This document shows, piece by piece, positions 51,388 through 59,757 of a DNA stretch of 64,000 nt (within the stretch, counting starts at the first letter, position 1; every line of letters starts with the position of its first letter). The stretch is from Marivita sp046591575 (GTDB lineage: Bacteria; Pseudomonadota; Alphaproteobacteria; Rhodobacterales; Rhodobacteraceae). The translations under genes were made by a program, and so were the position numbers. Below the pieces are notes generated by a model that was not told the DNA's origin, searched no databases, and was given only the letters and a program-made list of their open reading frames with translations. The stretch lies in the NCBI RefSeq assembly GCF_046591575.1, contig NZ_JBIQWA010000012.1, positions 1 through 64,000 on the forward strand, given 5' to 3'.

Positions 51388-52032
51388 ATGACCGACTATG
51401 CTCCCCCGGATGTGCCACTGGATATCCTGCACGAAGATCACGAGATCCTCGCCGTCAACAAGCCAGCAGGATTGCTGTCCGTTCCCGGCAAAGGGCCGGA
51501 TCTGGCGGATTGCCTCATTGCGCGCCTGGCTGTTGCCTATCCGCAAGTCCTGCTTGTGCATCGGCTGGATCGCGACACCTCTGGCGTCATGATCTTTGCG
51601 CTGACACCGCATGCCCAGCGCCATCTTGGGCTGCAATTCGAAAAGCGGCAGACCAAGAAAACCTACGTCGCGCGCGTGGCCGGGCATCTGACGCCAAAAA
51701 CCGGGACGGTCGACCTGCCGTTAATCGTCGATTGGCCAAATCGGCCCTTGCAGAAGGTCGATCCCGATGCAGGCAAACCCGCGGTGACCGATTGGCGTGT
51801 GCTCAAGGCGACAGATGAGGAGAGCAAGGTCCAGCTTTTTCCTCAGACCGGACGCAGTCATCAGCTGCGGGTCCACATGCGCGCACTGGGTCATCCCATC
51901 CTTGGAGATCCGTTATACGCACCTGACACTGCGGACGCATACCCGCGCATGATGCTCCATGCAGAAGAACTGCGACTGCGGCATCCGGATGGGGGCAAGG
52001 GCATGAAATTCCGCGTCAAAGCGCCATTTTGA
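51388..52032 (+). CDS. rluA: RluA family pseudouridine synthase
   Basis: A 214-residue RNA pseudouridine synthase. The catalytic block VHRLDRDTSGVMIF contains Asp61, and NKPAGLLSVPGKG and TGRSHQLRVHMRALGHPILGDPLY are typical of the RluA branch. The short length without an S4 domain fits RluA itself, which modifies 23S rRNA U746 and some tRNAs in E. coli; the target here is inferred. GGAG precedes the ATG. Confidence 0.9.
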   Translation: MTDYAPPDVPLDILHEDHEILAVNKPAGLLSVPGKGPDLADCLIARLAVAYPQVLLVHRLDRDTSGVMIFALTPHAQRHLGLQFEKRQTKKTYVARVAGHLTPKTGTVDLPLIVDWPNRPLQKVDPDAGKPAVTDWRVLKATDEESKVQLFPQTGRSHQLRVHMRALGHPILGDPLYAPDTADAYPRMMLHAEELRLRHPDGGKGMKFRVKAPF

Positions 52033-52060
52033 CGGTCTGACCAACCCTACGCGCCGATGT

Positions 52061-52080
52061 GCATATTTTTGAAAAGAAGA
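52061..52080 (-). repeat. Short relative of the Roseobacter intergenic repeat (copy D)
   Basis: Read on the minus strand the sequence is TCTTCTTTTCAAAAATATGC, close to copy C at 48791-48809. It lies between the convergent rluA and aldehyde dehydrogenase genes. Confidence 0.35.
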
Positions 52081-52118
52081 GGGAAAGCCGGGGTTTTCAG
52101 GCCGTGCTTATAGAGCGC

Positions 52119-53558
52119 TTATTCGGGTGCCCAGCCGGAAATGGATTTGACCTCCAGGAAATCCTCGATCCCCCAAACGCCACCTTCGCGCCCGTTTCCC
52201 GATTGTTTCATACCCCCAAACGGCGCGCCTGCGGACCGGCTTTGACCATTCATTTCCACCATTCCAGAGCGCAATTTCCGCGCCAATCGGTTCCGCCGCG
52301 CGCCATCTGCGCTTTGGACATAATTGGTCAGACCGTATGGCGTGTCGTTGGCAATCTTGACTGCCTCATCTTCGGTCTCAAAACGCATGATTGACAGAAC
52401 AGGTCCAAATATCTCTTCGCGGGCGATTGTCATGTCATTGGTGACATCGGCAAAAACGGTTGGACGAATATAAAAGCCTTTGTTCAACCCTTCTGGCCGC
52501 CCCGGGCCGCCGACGACAAGCCGCGCGCCCTCCTCGATGCCTTTCTGGATCAGGTCCTGTATCTTTTGCCATTGCGCCGCGTTGACGACCGGACCGATAT
52601 GGTCGCCTTCGACAGAAGCCGGCCCCACCGCAATCTGTGACGCTATGGTTGCGGCCTGATCGACCACGGCGTCGTAGATTGACGCGTCGACAATCATGCG
52701 TGACGGGGCATTGCAGGACTGGCCCGTGTTTTCCATCATGTGCATCACCCCGCGCGCCACAGCGGCGTCATCTGCATCGGCAAAGATCAGATTTGCGCCT
52801 TTGCCGCCAAGTTCCAGATGCACGCGTTTGAGCGTGTCCGCTGCCGCTTTGGAGATCAGTTTTCCGGCACGGGTCGATCCGGTGAAGCTGACCATGTCGA
52901 TGTCCGGATGTGCGGAAAGCTGGCTGCCGACACCGGTGCCGTCGCCATTCACCAGGTTGAATACACCCGGCGGACAGCCTGCCTCGTCCATCATTTCGGC
53001 AAACAAGAGCGCATCCAGCGGGCTTTCTTCTGACGGCTTGAGAACCATCGTACATCCGGCAATCGCGGCGGCGCCGACCTTGAGCGTGATCTGGTTCATC
53101 GGCCAGTTCCAGGGCGTGATCAGCGCGCACACGCCCACAGCTTCGTAAATGATACGGTCATTCGGAGCGTGATCTCCAAGCGGGCGTTCAAATTTGAATT
53201 TGCGCGCTTCGTCGATGAAGTTCTGAATATGCCATATGCCTGCACCGACCTGTTCAGACCGGGACAGGTCGATGGGGGCCCCCATTTCAAGGCTCATCGC
53301 CTGCGCCATGTCTTCGCGCCGCTGCGTGTAGATTTTGAGCAGCCTTTCAAGCACGGCAATCCGTTCGGCCGGATTTGTCGCCATCCAGGATGGAAAGGCG
53401 GCTTTGGCGGCATCGACGGCCGCGTCGGTGTCGGCCTGTCCACCCAAGGAAATAACGGCACAGGGGTCTTCTGTAGAGGGATCAATGACGTGGTGATCCC
53501 GGCCATCCACCGGGTCAACCCAGGCACCGTTGATGTAAAACTGACGCTTTGCCAACAT
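52119..53558 (-). CDS. Aldehyde dehydrogenase family protein
   Basis: A 479-residue NAD(P)-dependent aldehyde dehydrogenase. Catalytic Cys282 is in ENTGQSCNAPSRM and the general base Glu249 in HLELGGKG; the cofactor loop is FTGSTRAGKLI (about 225-235). The substrate cannot be told from sequence. The start at 53558 lies before the conserved FYINGAW block; the frame is open 15 codons further up. It is divergent from the peroxiredoxin gene. Confidence 0.93.
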   Translation of the reverse strand: MLAKRQFYINGAWVDPVDGRDHHVIDPSTEDPCAVISLGGQADTDAAVDAAKAAFPSWMATNPAERIAVLERLLKIYTQRREDMAQAMSLEMGAPIDLSRSEQVGAGIWHIQNFIDEARKFKFERPLGDHAPNDRIIYEAVGVCALITPWNWPMNQITLKVGAAAIAGCTMVLKPSEESPLDALLFAEMMDEAGCPPGVFNLVNGDGTGVGSQLSAHPDIDMVSFTGSTRAGKLISKAAADTLKRVHLELGGKGANLIFADADDAAVARGVMHMMENTGQSCNAPSRMIVDASIYDAVVDQAATIASQIAVGPASVEGDHIGPVVNAAQWQKIQDLIQKGIEEGARLVVGGPGRPEGLNKGFYIRPTVFADVTNDMTIAREEIFGPVLSIMRFETEDEAVKIANDTPYGLTNYVQSADGARRNRLARKLRSGMVEMNGQSRSAGAPFGGMKQSGNGREGGVWGIEDFLEVKSISGWAPE

Positions 53559-53690
53559 ATCTCTGTGCCCCCCGAGGTCGCGTTTGCACTGCAAGTGTGA
53601 CATCCCGGCATTGCAGCGGCAAGGGGGTGTAAGTGCCGTCGGCTTTACCTAAGTAAAACCTGTGAATACCAAAAGAAGGAGCGGCACATC

Positions 53691-54344
53691 ATGGGTCTGC
53701 GCATCAACGACGAAATTCCGAATCTGACGGTCGAAACAGATCAGGGCACACTAAGCTTGCATGACTGGATTGGTGACAGCTGGGCAATTCTGTTCTCTCA
53801 CCCCAAAGATTTCACACCGGTCTGCACCACCGAATTTGGCGCTGTGGCCCAGCTTGCCGATGAATGGGAAAAGCGCGGCACAAAGGTGATGGGGATCTCT
53901 GTCGATGGTGTGGAGGATCACAAAAAGTGGAAGGGCGATATTGAATCGACCTCCGGGTCCAAGGCCGGGTTTCCGATCATCGCGGACGAAGATCTGACCG
54001 TGGCCAAGGCTTTTGACATGCTGCCGGCCGAATACAGTTTGCCGGATGGGCGGACCCCGGCGGATAGCGCAACTGTGCGCGTGGTGTTCATCATCGGGCC
54101 AGACAAACAGTTGAAACTGTCGATGACCTATCCGATGAATGTGGGCCGCAACTTTGCCGAGGTTCTGCGCGCTTTGGATGCGTTGCAGACGGCCGCCAAG
54201 GAAAACGTGGCCACACCGGCCAACTGGACGGTTGGGGAAGATGTCATCGTGCCGGTCGCCGTCAGCGATAGTGACGCAATTGCGAAATACGGATCGATTG
54301 AAACTGTTTTGCCTTATCTGCGCAAAGCAAAGCTGCCGTCGTAA
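53691..54344 (+). CDS. 1-Cys peroxiredoxin (Prx6 type)
   Basis: A 217-residue thiol peroxidase. The peroxidatic Cys45 is in HPKDFTPVCTTEFG. The length and the C-terminal extension (NWTVGEDVIVPVAVSDSDA) are those of the Prx6 subfamily, which lacks the usual resolving cysteine and needs an external thiol such as glutathione. No other cysteine is seen. AAGGAG precedes the ATG. A strong hairpin terminator follows. Confidence 0.95.
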   Translation: MGLRINDEIPNLTVETDQGTLSLHDWIGDSWAILFSHPKDFTPVCTTEFGAVAQLADEWEKRGTKVMGISVDGVEDHKKWKGDIESTSGSKAGFPIIADEDLTVAKAFDMLPAEYSLPDGRTPADSATVRVVFIIGPDKQLKLSMTYPMNVGRNFAEVLRALDALQTAAKENVATPANWTVGEDVIVPVAVSDSDAIAKYGSIETVLPYLRKAKLPS

Positions 54345-54363
54345 GCCACGACACGCAAAAACG

Positions 54364-54388
54364 GGCAAGGCCGCAACCGGGCCTTGCC
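54364..54388. terminator. Bidirectional hairpin after the peroxiredoxin gene
   Basis: GGCAAGGCC (54364-54372) pairs perfectly with GGCCTTGCC (54380-54388) across a 7-base loop. The convergent OmpA-type gene ends at 54396. Runs of A on the left and a T-rich stretch on the right fit use in both directions. Confidence 0.75.
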
Positions 54389-54395
54389 GAATTCG

Positions 54396-55346
54396 TTATT
54401 CTACAGAAATCAACACCGCTTCGACGCGCCGGTTTGCCTCTCGGCCTTCGGGCGTCAGGTTGCTGGCGCGTGGCGACAGATACCCGACCCCGTCGGCGGC
54501 GACCTGTGCTGCCGGAACGCCGCGTTGGACGATATAGGATTGAACGGCCTGGGCGCGGCGCCGCGACAGTGCAACATTTGCCGCCAAAGACCCGGTGGCA
54601 TCTGTATGTCCTACAAAGGTAATTTCGCGCGTCGGGTTTGCCGTTAGATAAGCCACAATCGCATCAAGAGACGCAAGCGGGCCAGTGCCCAAAGATGCAG
54701 ACCCGCTGGCAAAGTCGAGATCTGACAGAACCGCATGACCGGCGGTTTCCAATTGGGACACGATGTTGCCGGTGTTTGCCGCGACGGGTGGAACAGCCGT
54801 TGCAGACACTGACAGGCCTGACCGACCGGGCGGCCCGATTTCGATCAGCTGGACAAAGACGCTGTCTCCATCGCGACTGACCAAGAGGCTTAACGCCTGG
54901 GTGGCATCAGAGGTTTTGGCAGACAGGAAATGAAATTCAGTCAGGTCCACATACATGTCTGGCGCTGGCAGCACCTCGATCCCGAAACGGAAATCGAAAC
55001 CGCCACAGCTTTGTGCGGTGCAGTCAAAGATGACGTCATATTGCCCGGATGCCAATTGGGTGCGCAGCGGGCCAATGACCTGTCCGGTTGTCATGCCGGC
55101 CCCCGATATGCGCCACGCCTTACGCATCACTTCGCCCTCAAGCAGCGCGGTTGGCACGCCGGTGGCTTCGTTCCAAGGCCCAAGCGGCAGGGCATAGGTG
55201 GCATGAGGCGATGTTTCGGCCACCGTTTCGCGCGCGCCGATTGGAAGCGACAGGTCGAGTGCAGAAACCGCAGAGCCAATCAGCAGGCATACAGCACTCA
55301 GCAGCCCTGTGCCCCAATCAGCGCGATTGCGCGTGATAGCCATCAT
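54396..55346 (-). CDS. Exported OmpA family protein
   Basis: A 316-residue envelope protein: signal peptide (about 1-30, LLSAVCLLIGSAVSA), a region of about 160 residues with a predicted invasion-associated-locus-B-like look (WRISGAGMTTGQVIGPLRTQL, and paired cysteines in FDCTAQSCGGFDFRFG), and a C-terminal OmpA domain that binds peptidoglycan (FVGHTDATGSLAANVALSRRRAQ, GREANRRVEAVL). The two starts at 55346 and 55343 cannot be told apart. Its start overlaps the end of the AhpD-like gene by 29 bases. Confidence 0.85.
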   Translation of the reverse strand: MMAITRNRADWGTGLLSAVCLLIGSAVSALDLSLPIGARETVAETSPHATYALPLGPWNEATGVPTALLEGEVMRKAWRISGAGMTTGQVIGPLRTQLASGQYDVIFDCTAQSCGGFDFRFGIEVLPAPDMYVDLTEFHFLSAKTSDATQALSLLVSRDGDSVFVQLIEIGPPGRSGLSVSATAVPPVAANTGNIVSQLETAGHAVLSDLDFASGSASLGTGPLASLDAIVAYLTANPTREITFVGHTDATGSLAANVALSRRRAQAVQSYIVQRGVPAAQVAADGVGYLSPRASNLTPEGREANRRVEAVLISVE

Positions 55347-55890
55347 TCGGTCGCATATCGGTGGCGCTGGCCACTCTGTTGGTCATGTTGAAAAAGCCGG
55401 TAACATTCACAATGTCCCAGATATCCCGATCCGAAAATCCCGCATCGCGCAAGGCTTCGCGATCAAACTCCGCAATCTCTGCACTGGTTTTGGTGACTTT
55501 CTCGACAAAGCCCAGCATCGCGCGGTGACGGTGGTCAAGATCGGCAACGCGCCAGTTCATGACAAGCATTTCGCCCAGTTTTGGATCGCCGGACAGCGCA
55601 CGCACAGCGGCACCATGTGCCGTGAGGCAGTAAAAACATTTGTTGATCGCGCTGACGACAACGGCAATCATCTCGCGCTCTAGTTTGCTTAGCCCACTGT
55701 CCGCCAGCATCAGGTCATTATACATGGCGGTGAACGCATTGAGTTTGTCGACGTCGAACGCATAGGCCTTCAGCACATTTGGGATCATACCCAGCTTGTC
55801 TTGGCACAGATCAAAATAGGTCTGTGTTTCAGGCGGCAGAGGGTCTGCCATTGGTAGGTTCAGGGCGGTGGGAAGGGTGTCTTTGGTCAT
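55318..55890 (-). CDS. AhpD-like peroxidase-related protein (carboxymuconolactone decarboxylase family)
   Basis: A 190-residue all-helical protein of the AhpD/CMD fold. The redox motif is CFYCLTAHG with Cys85, Cys88 and His92, as in AhpD-type disulfide reductases and the uncharacterised peroxidase-related family. The C-terminal NVTGFFNMTNRVA block is typical of that family. Its stop lies inside the OmpA gene start, and its start overlaps the GNAT gene stop (ATGA), so all four genes 54396-57343 form one transcript. Confidence 0.9.
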   Translation of the reverse strand: MTKDTLPTALNLPMADPLPPETQTYFDLCQDKLGMIPNVLKAYAFDVDKLNAFTAMYNDLMLADSGLSKLEREMIAVVVSAINKCFYCLTAHGAAVRALSGDPKLGEMLVMNWRVADLDHRHRAMLGFVEKVTKTSAEIAEFDREALRDAGFSDRDIWDIVNVTGFFNMTNRVASATDMRPNDGYHAQSR

Positions 55891-56624
55891 TCAGGTTCGC
55901 CAGGTTGGGGCAAGATGCGATAATGGTAGTGTCCCACAACCTTCATCCCGAGGGAAGTATAGAGGCCCGTTGCACCGGCATTTGCCTGGGTACACAAAAC
56001 GCTCATCCAGTCAGCGCCGTTGGCGGCAGCCCAATGTGCAGCTTGCCGCATCATCCAGACGCCAAGCCCCTTGCGCCGATGTATGTCCATAATTTCAAGC
56101 GCATGCACCATGGCAACCCGCTCGTGGATTGCGCAGAATGCGGCTCCGGCGGGTTGGTCATCTGTCCGGCCCAGCAACCCGGTCTTTGGGCCTGTCACCC
56201 TTTCCATGACCGCAACGCGCTCGGGGCCAATGCCGTTTGCGGCCCAGATATCGCGCATGATGGCCAGGGGCTCCCATATGGTAAACGCCGTCACCCGAGG
56301 GACAGGCAGTATTGTCAGGTCAGTGACCGGACATGCCCACAAGGTCACCGGATCAATATGTGTATACCCTCGCGCATCCAAGGCCGCATCCAGCGCGTCT
56401 TCGCCGTCGCGGATCATGAACAAGGCGTCCTGCCCCAGCATACGCATCGCGGATTCCGCCGCCGCCAGATCATCGGTGCTCCACTCACCTTCTGCGGTTG
56501 CCGCGCTTACGCGTTTTCCGCCACCTGCGCCATTGCGAAGCATCCAGGGGCCAGCTGGAGTTTTGTCTGCCGGGGGCCAAGTGGATTCTGTTACCGCATA
56601 AAGCGTTTGGATGCTTGGCATCAT
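55887..56624 (-). CDS. GNAT family N-acetyltransferase
   Basis: A 245-residue acetyltransferase whose C-terminal part has the GNAT core: AFCAIHERVAMVHALEIMDIHRRKGLG with the acetyl-CoA loop RRKGLGVWM, then GADWMSVLCTQANAGATGLYTSLGMK. The N-terminal half is a second, degenerate GNAT-like domain. The substrate is unknown. It overlaps both neighbours by four bases (ATGA at each side), so it is coupled to them. Confidence 0.88.
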   Translation of the reverse strand: MMPSIQTLYAVTESTWPPADKTPAGPWMLRNGAGGGKRVSAATAEGEWSTDDLAAAESAMRMLGQDALFMIRDGEDALDAALDARGYTHIDPVTLWACPVTDLTILPVPRVTAFTIWEPLAIMRDIWAANGIGPERVAVMERVTGPKTGLLGRTDDQPAGAAFCAIHERVAMVHALEIMDIHRRKGLGVWMMRQAAHWAAANGADWMSVLCTQANAGATGLYTSLGMKVVGHYHYRILPQPGEPE

Positions 56625-57343
56625 ACGGCAAACACCTCGGACAGTCGGGTCATTGCCGCATCAACCCGTGCGCCATCACTGCCGCGAACGACAACATTCG
56701 ATCCATACGCACCGTTCAATTGGTAAGGATAAGACCCAAAGGACAGATCCGGAAAGGCTTTGGCGATTTCCGCCAATGGTCCGGCAACGTCGCCCTCTCC
56801 GCGTTCGACCCGAAAGGTCTGTGACAGTATCGGCGCACCACCGGTCAGAGTTGGCAGAACACTGGCCACCATCGCCTGAAATACAGACGGCACACCTGCC
56901 ATGACATGCACATTTTCGATCGAGAAACCCGGCGCGATCGACACCGGATTTTCAATCAATGCCGCTCCGTCAGGTATCCGTGCCATACGTTTGCGGGCCT
57001 CATTAAATTCTGTTCCGCGACTGTCATAATAGGCCTGCAGCAACGCGCGCGCATCGTCGCGCACATCAATACCCACACCAAAAGCTGCGGCAACACAATC
57101 TGCGGTGATATCGTCATGCGTTGGTCCGATCCCACCGGATGTGATGACCGTGTGAAAGGTTTTGCGCAATGCGTTCAAGGCCAACACAATGGCGTCGTGA
57201 TCATCACTGACGACGCGCACCTCTTTAAGGTCAATGCCGACTTTCGTCAGCTCTTGTGCCAGAAAATGCATATTCGCATCCCGGGTGCGACCAGATAAAA
57301 TCTCATCACCAATTACCAGCATGGCCGCCGATGGGTTTGGCAT
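56621..57343 (-). CDS. Molybdopterin-binding domain protein (CinA N-terminal type)
   Basis: A 240-residue MoaB/MogA-like domain of the kind found at the N-terminus of CinA: AAMLVIGDEILSGRTRDANM at the start and TSGGIGPTHDDITADCVAAAFG in the middle. The C-terminal nicotinamide-nucleotide amidohydrolase domain of full CinA is absent. Stand-alone forms may act as ADP-ribose pyrophosphatases or bind molybdopterin; this is not settled. It heads the four-gene run down to the OmpA gene and is divergent from sfsA. Confidence 0.9.
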   Translation of the reverse strand: MPNPSAAMLVIGDEILSGRTRDANMHFLAQELTKVGIDLKEVRVVSDDHDAIVLALNALRKTFHTVITSGGIGPTHDDITADCVAAAFGVGIDVRDDARALLQAYYDSRGTEFNEARKRMARIPDGAALIENPVSIAPGFSIENVHVMAGVPSVFQAMVASVLPTLTGGAPILSQTFRVERGEGDVAGPLAEIAKAFPDLSFGSYPYQLNGAYGSNVVVRGSDGARVDAAMTRLSEVFAV

Positions 57344-57389
57344 GCGCTGCCTCCTTGATCCGTCGTTTTTACAGGTATAGGCGGGGTCT

Positions 57390-58106
57390 ATGCGCTTTCA
57401 AACCCCTCTTGTTCCGGGCATTTTGATCCGGCGATACAAACGCTTTCTTGCCGATGTGATATTGGACGACGGCCGCGAGGTGACCGCGCATTGCGCAAAT
57501 CCCGGGTCAATGATGGGCCTTGCCGCAGAGGGCACACGCGTCTGGTTGGAGCCGAATGACGATCCGAAAAGAAAATTGAAATTCGGATGGCGTCTGGTTG
57601 ACCATGAAAATGGCCATTTCACCGGCGTTGATACCAGCCTGCCCAACCGAATGCTGCGCGTCGCTTTGGAGCAAAAACAGGTGCCCGGCCTGAACACGTT
57701 TGGTTCATTGCGGGCAGAAGTCCCCTATGGCGAAAAAAGCCGCATCGACTTTTTATTGTCAACGGATGGCCAGCCCGACATCTATGTCGAGGTGAAATCC
57801 GTCACCTTATCGCGCCGCCCCGGGCTTGCCGAATTCCCCGACAGCGTGACCGCGCGCGGCACCAAACACCTGAATGAACTGGCCGCAATGGTCAACCAGG
57901 GCCACCGGGCCGTTATGCTGTATCTCGTTCAACGCACGGATTGCGCCCATATGACGCTCGCCTCGGATATTGATGCGCGCTACGCGCAAGCCTGGCATGC
58001 AGCAACATTGGCCGGTGTTGAAACACTGGCACTGGATTGCCAAATCACTCCGGAAAGTGTGAGCCTTGGAAAACCGATACAAATGATCGCGCCAGACACG
58101 GAGTGA
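57390..58106 (+). CDS. sfsA: DNA/RNA nuclease SfsA
   Basis: A 238-residue SfsA protein, originally named for sugar fermentation stimulation and related in fold to restriction-type nucleases. Typical blocks are VTAHCANPGSMMGL, the catalytic-looking ESRIDFLL equivalent (KSRIDFLLS), DIYVEVKSVTL, and FPDSVTARGTKHL. The length is normal. The gene precedes map with a 68-base gap holding a stem-loop. Confidence 0.94.
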   Translation: MRFQTPLVPGILIRRYKRFLADVILDDGREVTAHCANPGSMMGLAAEGTRVWLEPNDDPKRKLKFGWRLVDHENGHFTGVDTSLPNRMLRVALEQKQVPGLNTFGSLRAEVPYGEKSRIDFLLSTDGQPDIYVEVKSVTLSRRPGLAEFPDSVTARGTKHLNELAAMVNQGHRAVMLYLVQRTDCAHMTLASDIDARYAQAWHAATLAGVETLALDCQITPESVSLGKPIQMIAPDTE

Positions 58107-58118
58107 CGTCGGACCACT

Positions 58119-58150
58119 GGCACATTGATCCTTTCAGGGCTAAATGTGCC
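58119..58150 (+). promoter_or_regulatory. Stem-loop just before map
   Basis: GGCACATT (58119-58126) and AATGTGCC (58143-58150) are perfect 8-bp arms around a 16-base loop. The hairpin lies in the sfsA-map gap, directly before the first ATG of the map frame. It may end sfsA transcription or shape the map leader; no T-run follows. Confidence 0.5.
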
Positions 58151-58174
58151 GAAATGAAAATGGGAGTTGCTCTC

Positions 58175-58990
58175 GTGAATAAAGACGCTGGCGGCCGCCT
58201 GACCCGTGAGGGTATCCGCATCTACGACCCTTCTGATTTCGCCGGAATGCACAAGGCTGGCGAATTGGCAGCCCGCATTTTGGACGATGTGGCAGAGCTG
58301 GTTTTTGTTGGCCAGACAACGGGAGCCATTGATGATTTCATTCGCACCCGTGTTGAGGAGGCGCAGGCAACGTCCGCGACCATTGGGTACAAAGGGTATC
58401 AGCACGCCAGCTGTATCAGCGTAAACCACGTTGTGTGTCACGGCATCCCCGGCGATAAAAAGCTGAAAGACGGTGATATTCTTAATATAGACGTAACGGT
58501 TATCGTCGATGGTTGGTTTGGCGATACAAGCCGTATGTATGTCGCTGGCAAACTAAGCCGCAAGGCAGAGCGTCTGATCCAGGTCACCCATGATGCGCTA
58601 TTCAAAGGCATCGAAGCGGCCAAACCCGGAAACACGTTTGGCGATATTGGCCATGCGATCCAAAACTATGTCGAAGCCAACCGCATGTCGGTTGTCCGCG
58701 ATTTCTGCGGCCATGGGCTTGGTCGGGTGTTTCATGCGCCGCCCAACGTCCTGCATTATGGCCGGGCGGGAACAGGCCCCCGACTGGAGGAAGGCATGTT
58801 CTTTACAATTGAACCGATGGTCAATCTTGGTCGCCCAGAGACCAAGGTTCTGGCAGATGATTGGACCGCGGTCACGCGCGACAAATCCCTGTCGGCCCAG
58901 TTTGAACATTCCATCGGGATCACGGCAGACGGGTGCGATATTTTTACCCTGTCACCTGCAGATCGCTTTCATCCGACCTACTCGCCCTGA
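58175..58990 (+). CDS. map: Type I methionine aminopeptidase
   Basis: Map removes the start methionine from nascent proteins. The 271-residue protein has the metal ligands in the family pattern: two Asp in NIDVTVIVDGWFGD, His in GHGLGRVFHAPP, Glu in TIEPMV and Glu in QFEHSI, with the HVVCHGIP substrate histidine. I chose GTG at 58175 because GGGAG stands 8 bases before it and the product then starts like relatives (NKDAGGRLTREGIRIY); ATG 58154 and 58160 are in frame but follow the hairpin without a ribosome box. Confidence 0.92.
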   Translation: MNKDAGGRLTREGIRIYDPSDFAGMHKAGELAARILDDVAELVFVGQTTGAIDDFIRTRVEEAQATSATIGYKGYQHASCISVNHVVCHGIPGDKKLKDGDILNIDVTVIVDGWFGDTSRMYVAGKLSRKAERLIQVTHDALFKGIEAAKPGNTFGDIGHAIQNYVEANRMSVVRDFCGHGLGRVFHAPPNVLHYGRAGTGPRLEEGMFFTIEPMVNLGRPETKVLADDWTAVTRDKSLSAQFEHSIGITADGCDIFTLSPADRFHPTYSP

Positions 58991-59002
58991 ACGGCCCCGG
59001 TT

Positions 59003-59686
59003 ATGCAAACGCCCGACACGCGCGTTTTGTCCATCGGATGCAGCTGCATAAACCGGTTTCAGTTTGATTTTTTTCTTCAGCGCCATCCCGAACGGGCTGG
59101 CGCTTTTCCACGCGGCTTATTTGATTGGAATATTGCCTCTCTTGAAGCCACGCTGCGGATTCTGGCAGCCGTGAAAGACGACACATTAACCGCAATCCTC
59201 ACCGACAGCCGCCGTTTCCATTCAGCTTTTGATACGTTGATTTTCAACACGGCGCTGCCCGGATTTTCGTTTTTTCATGAGACCGAGCCACGTAACCTCT
59301 TGCGCGATCGGGAAAAAACTTCGGCTTTTCTGGCAAAGGTCTCTCATCTGGCACAACCATTTCTTTCGCGCGATCCTGCCCTGAAAACGCATCTACTTTG
59401 GTCGAATGTGCAACCCAACCTGCCGACAACCGTTGCCAACGTCATTGACTGGGCGGATTTCAGATTAACCACGCCGCGCTATGAGGCGGTCAAAGCCCTT
59501 GGTCGCCAGATATTCGGGGGCTCTACGACCTTTTCGTTCCTGACGACATGCAAGGATGTGGAAGGGCCTTTACTTGATCATCCGGATGTCATCAGCATGG
59601 ATGTGTCCCGCAATGGCGACTTTCGGGGCGATCCGATATTGTTCGACACCTGTCTCCAGAATGCTTTTGATCCCAAAACAACCTGA
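59003..59686 (+). CDS. DUF1796-like putative cysteine peptidase
   Basis: A 227-residue protein with an N-terminal block resembling DUF1796 (papain-like) proteins: VLSIGCSCINRFQFDFF followed by RGLFDWNIASLEATL, where Cys and the FDW motif are conserved in the family. The remaining part has no motif I can name. No signal peptide is present. It starts 13 bases after map and may be co-transcribed. The family call rests on the N-terminal pattern only. Confidence 0.6.
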   Translation: MQTPDTRVLSIGCSCINRFQFDFFLQRHPERAGAFPRGLFDWNIASLEATLRILAAVKDDTLTAILTDSRRFHSAFDTLIFNTALPGFSFFHETEPRNLLRDREKTSAFLAKVSHLAQPFLSRDPALKTHLLWSNVQPNLPTTVANVIDWADFRLTTPRYEAVKALGRQIFGGSTTFSFLTTCKDVEGPLLDHPDVISMDVSRNGDFRGDPILFDTCLQNAFDPKTT

Positions 59687-59757
59687 CCACCGGGATTGTT
59701 TGTCGCTTTCCCTTACCTCATTGCCCCGCTAAACCCTGATCAAGTGCGGAGGTTCAG

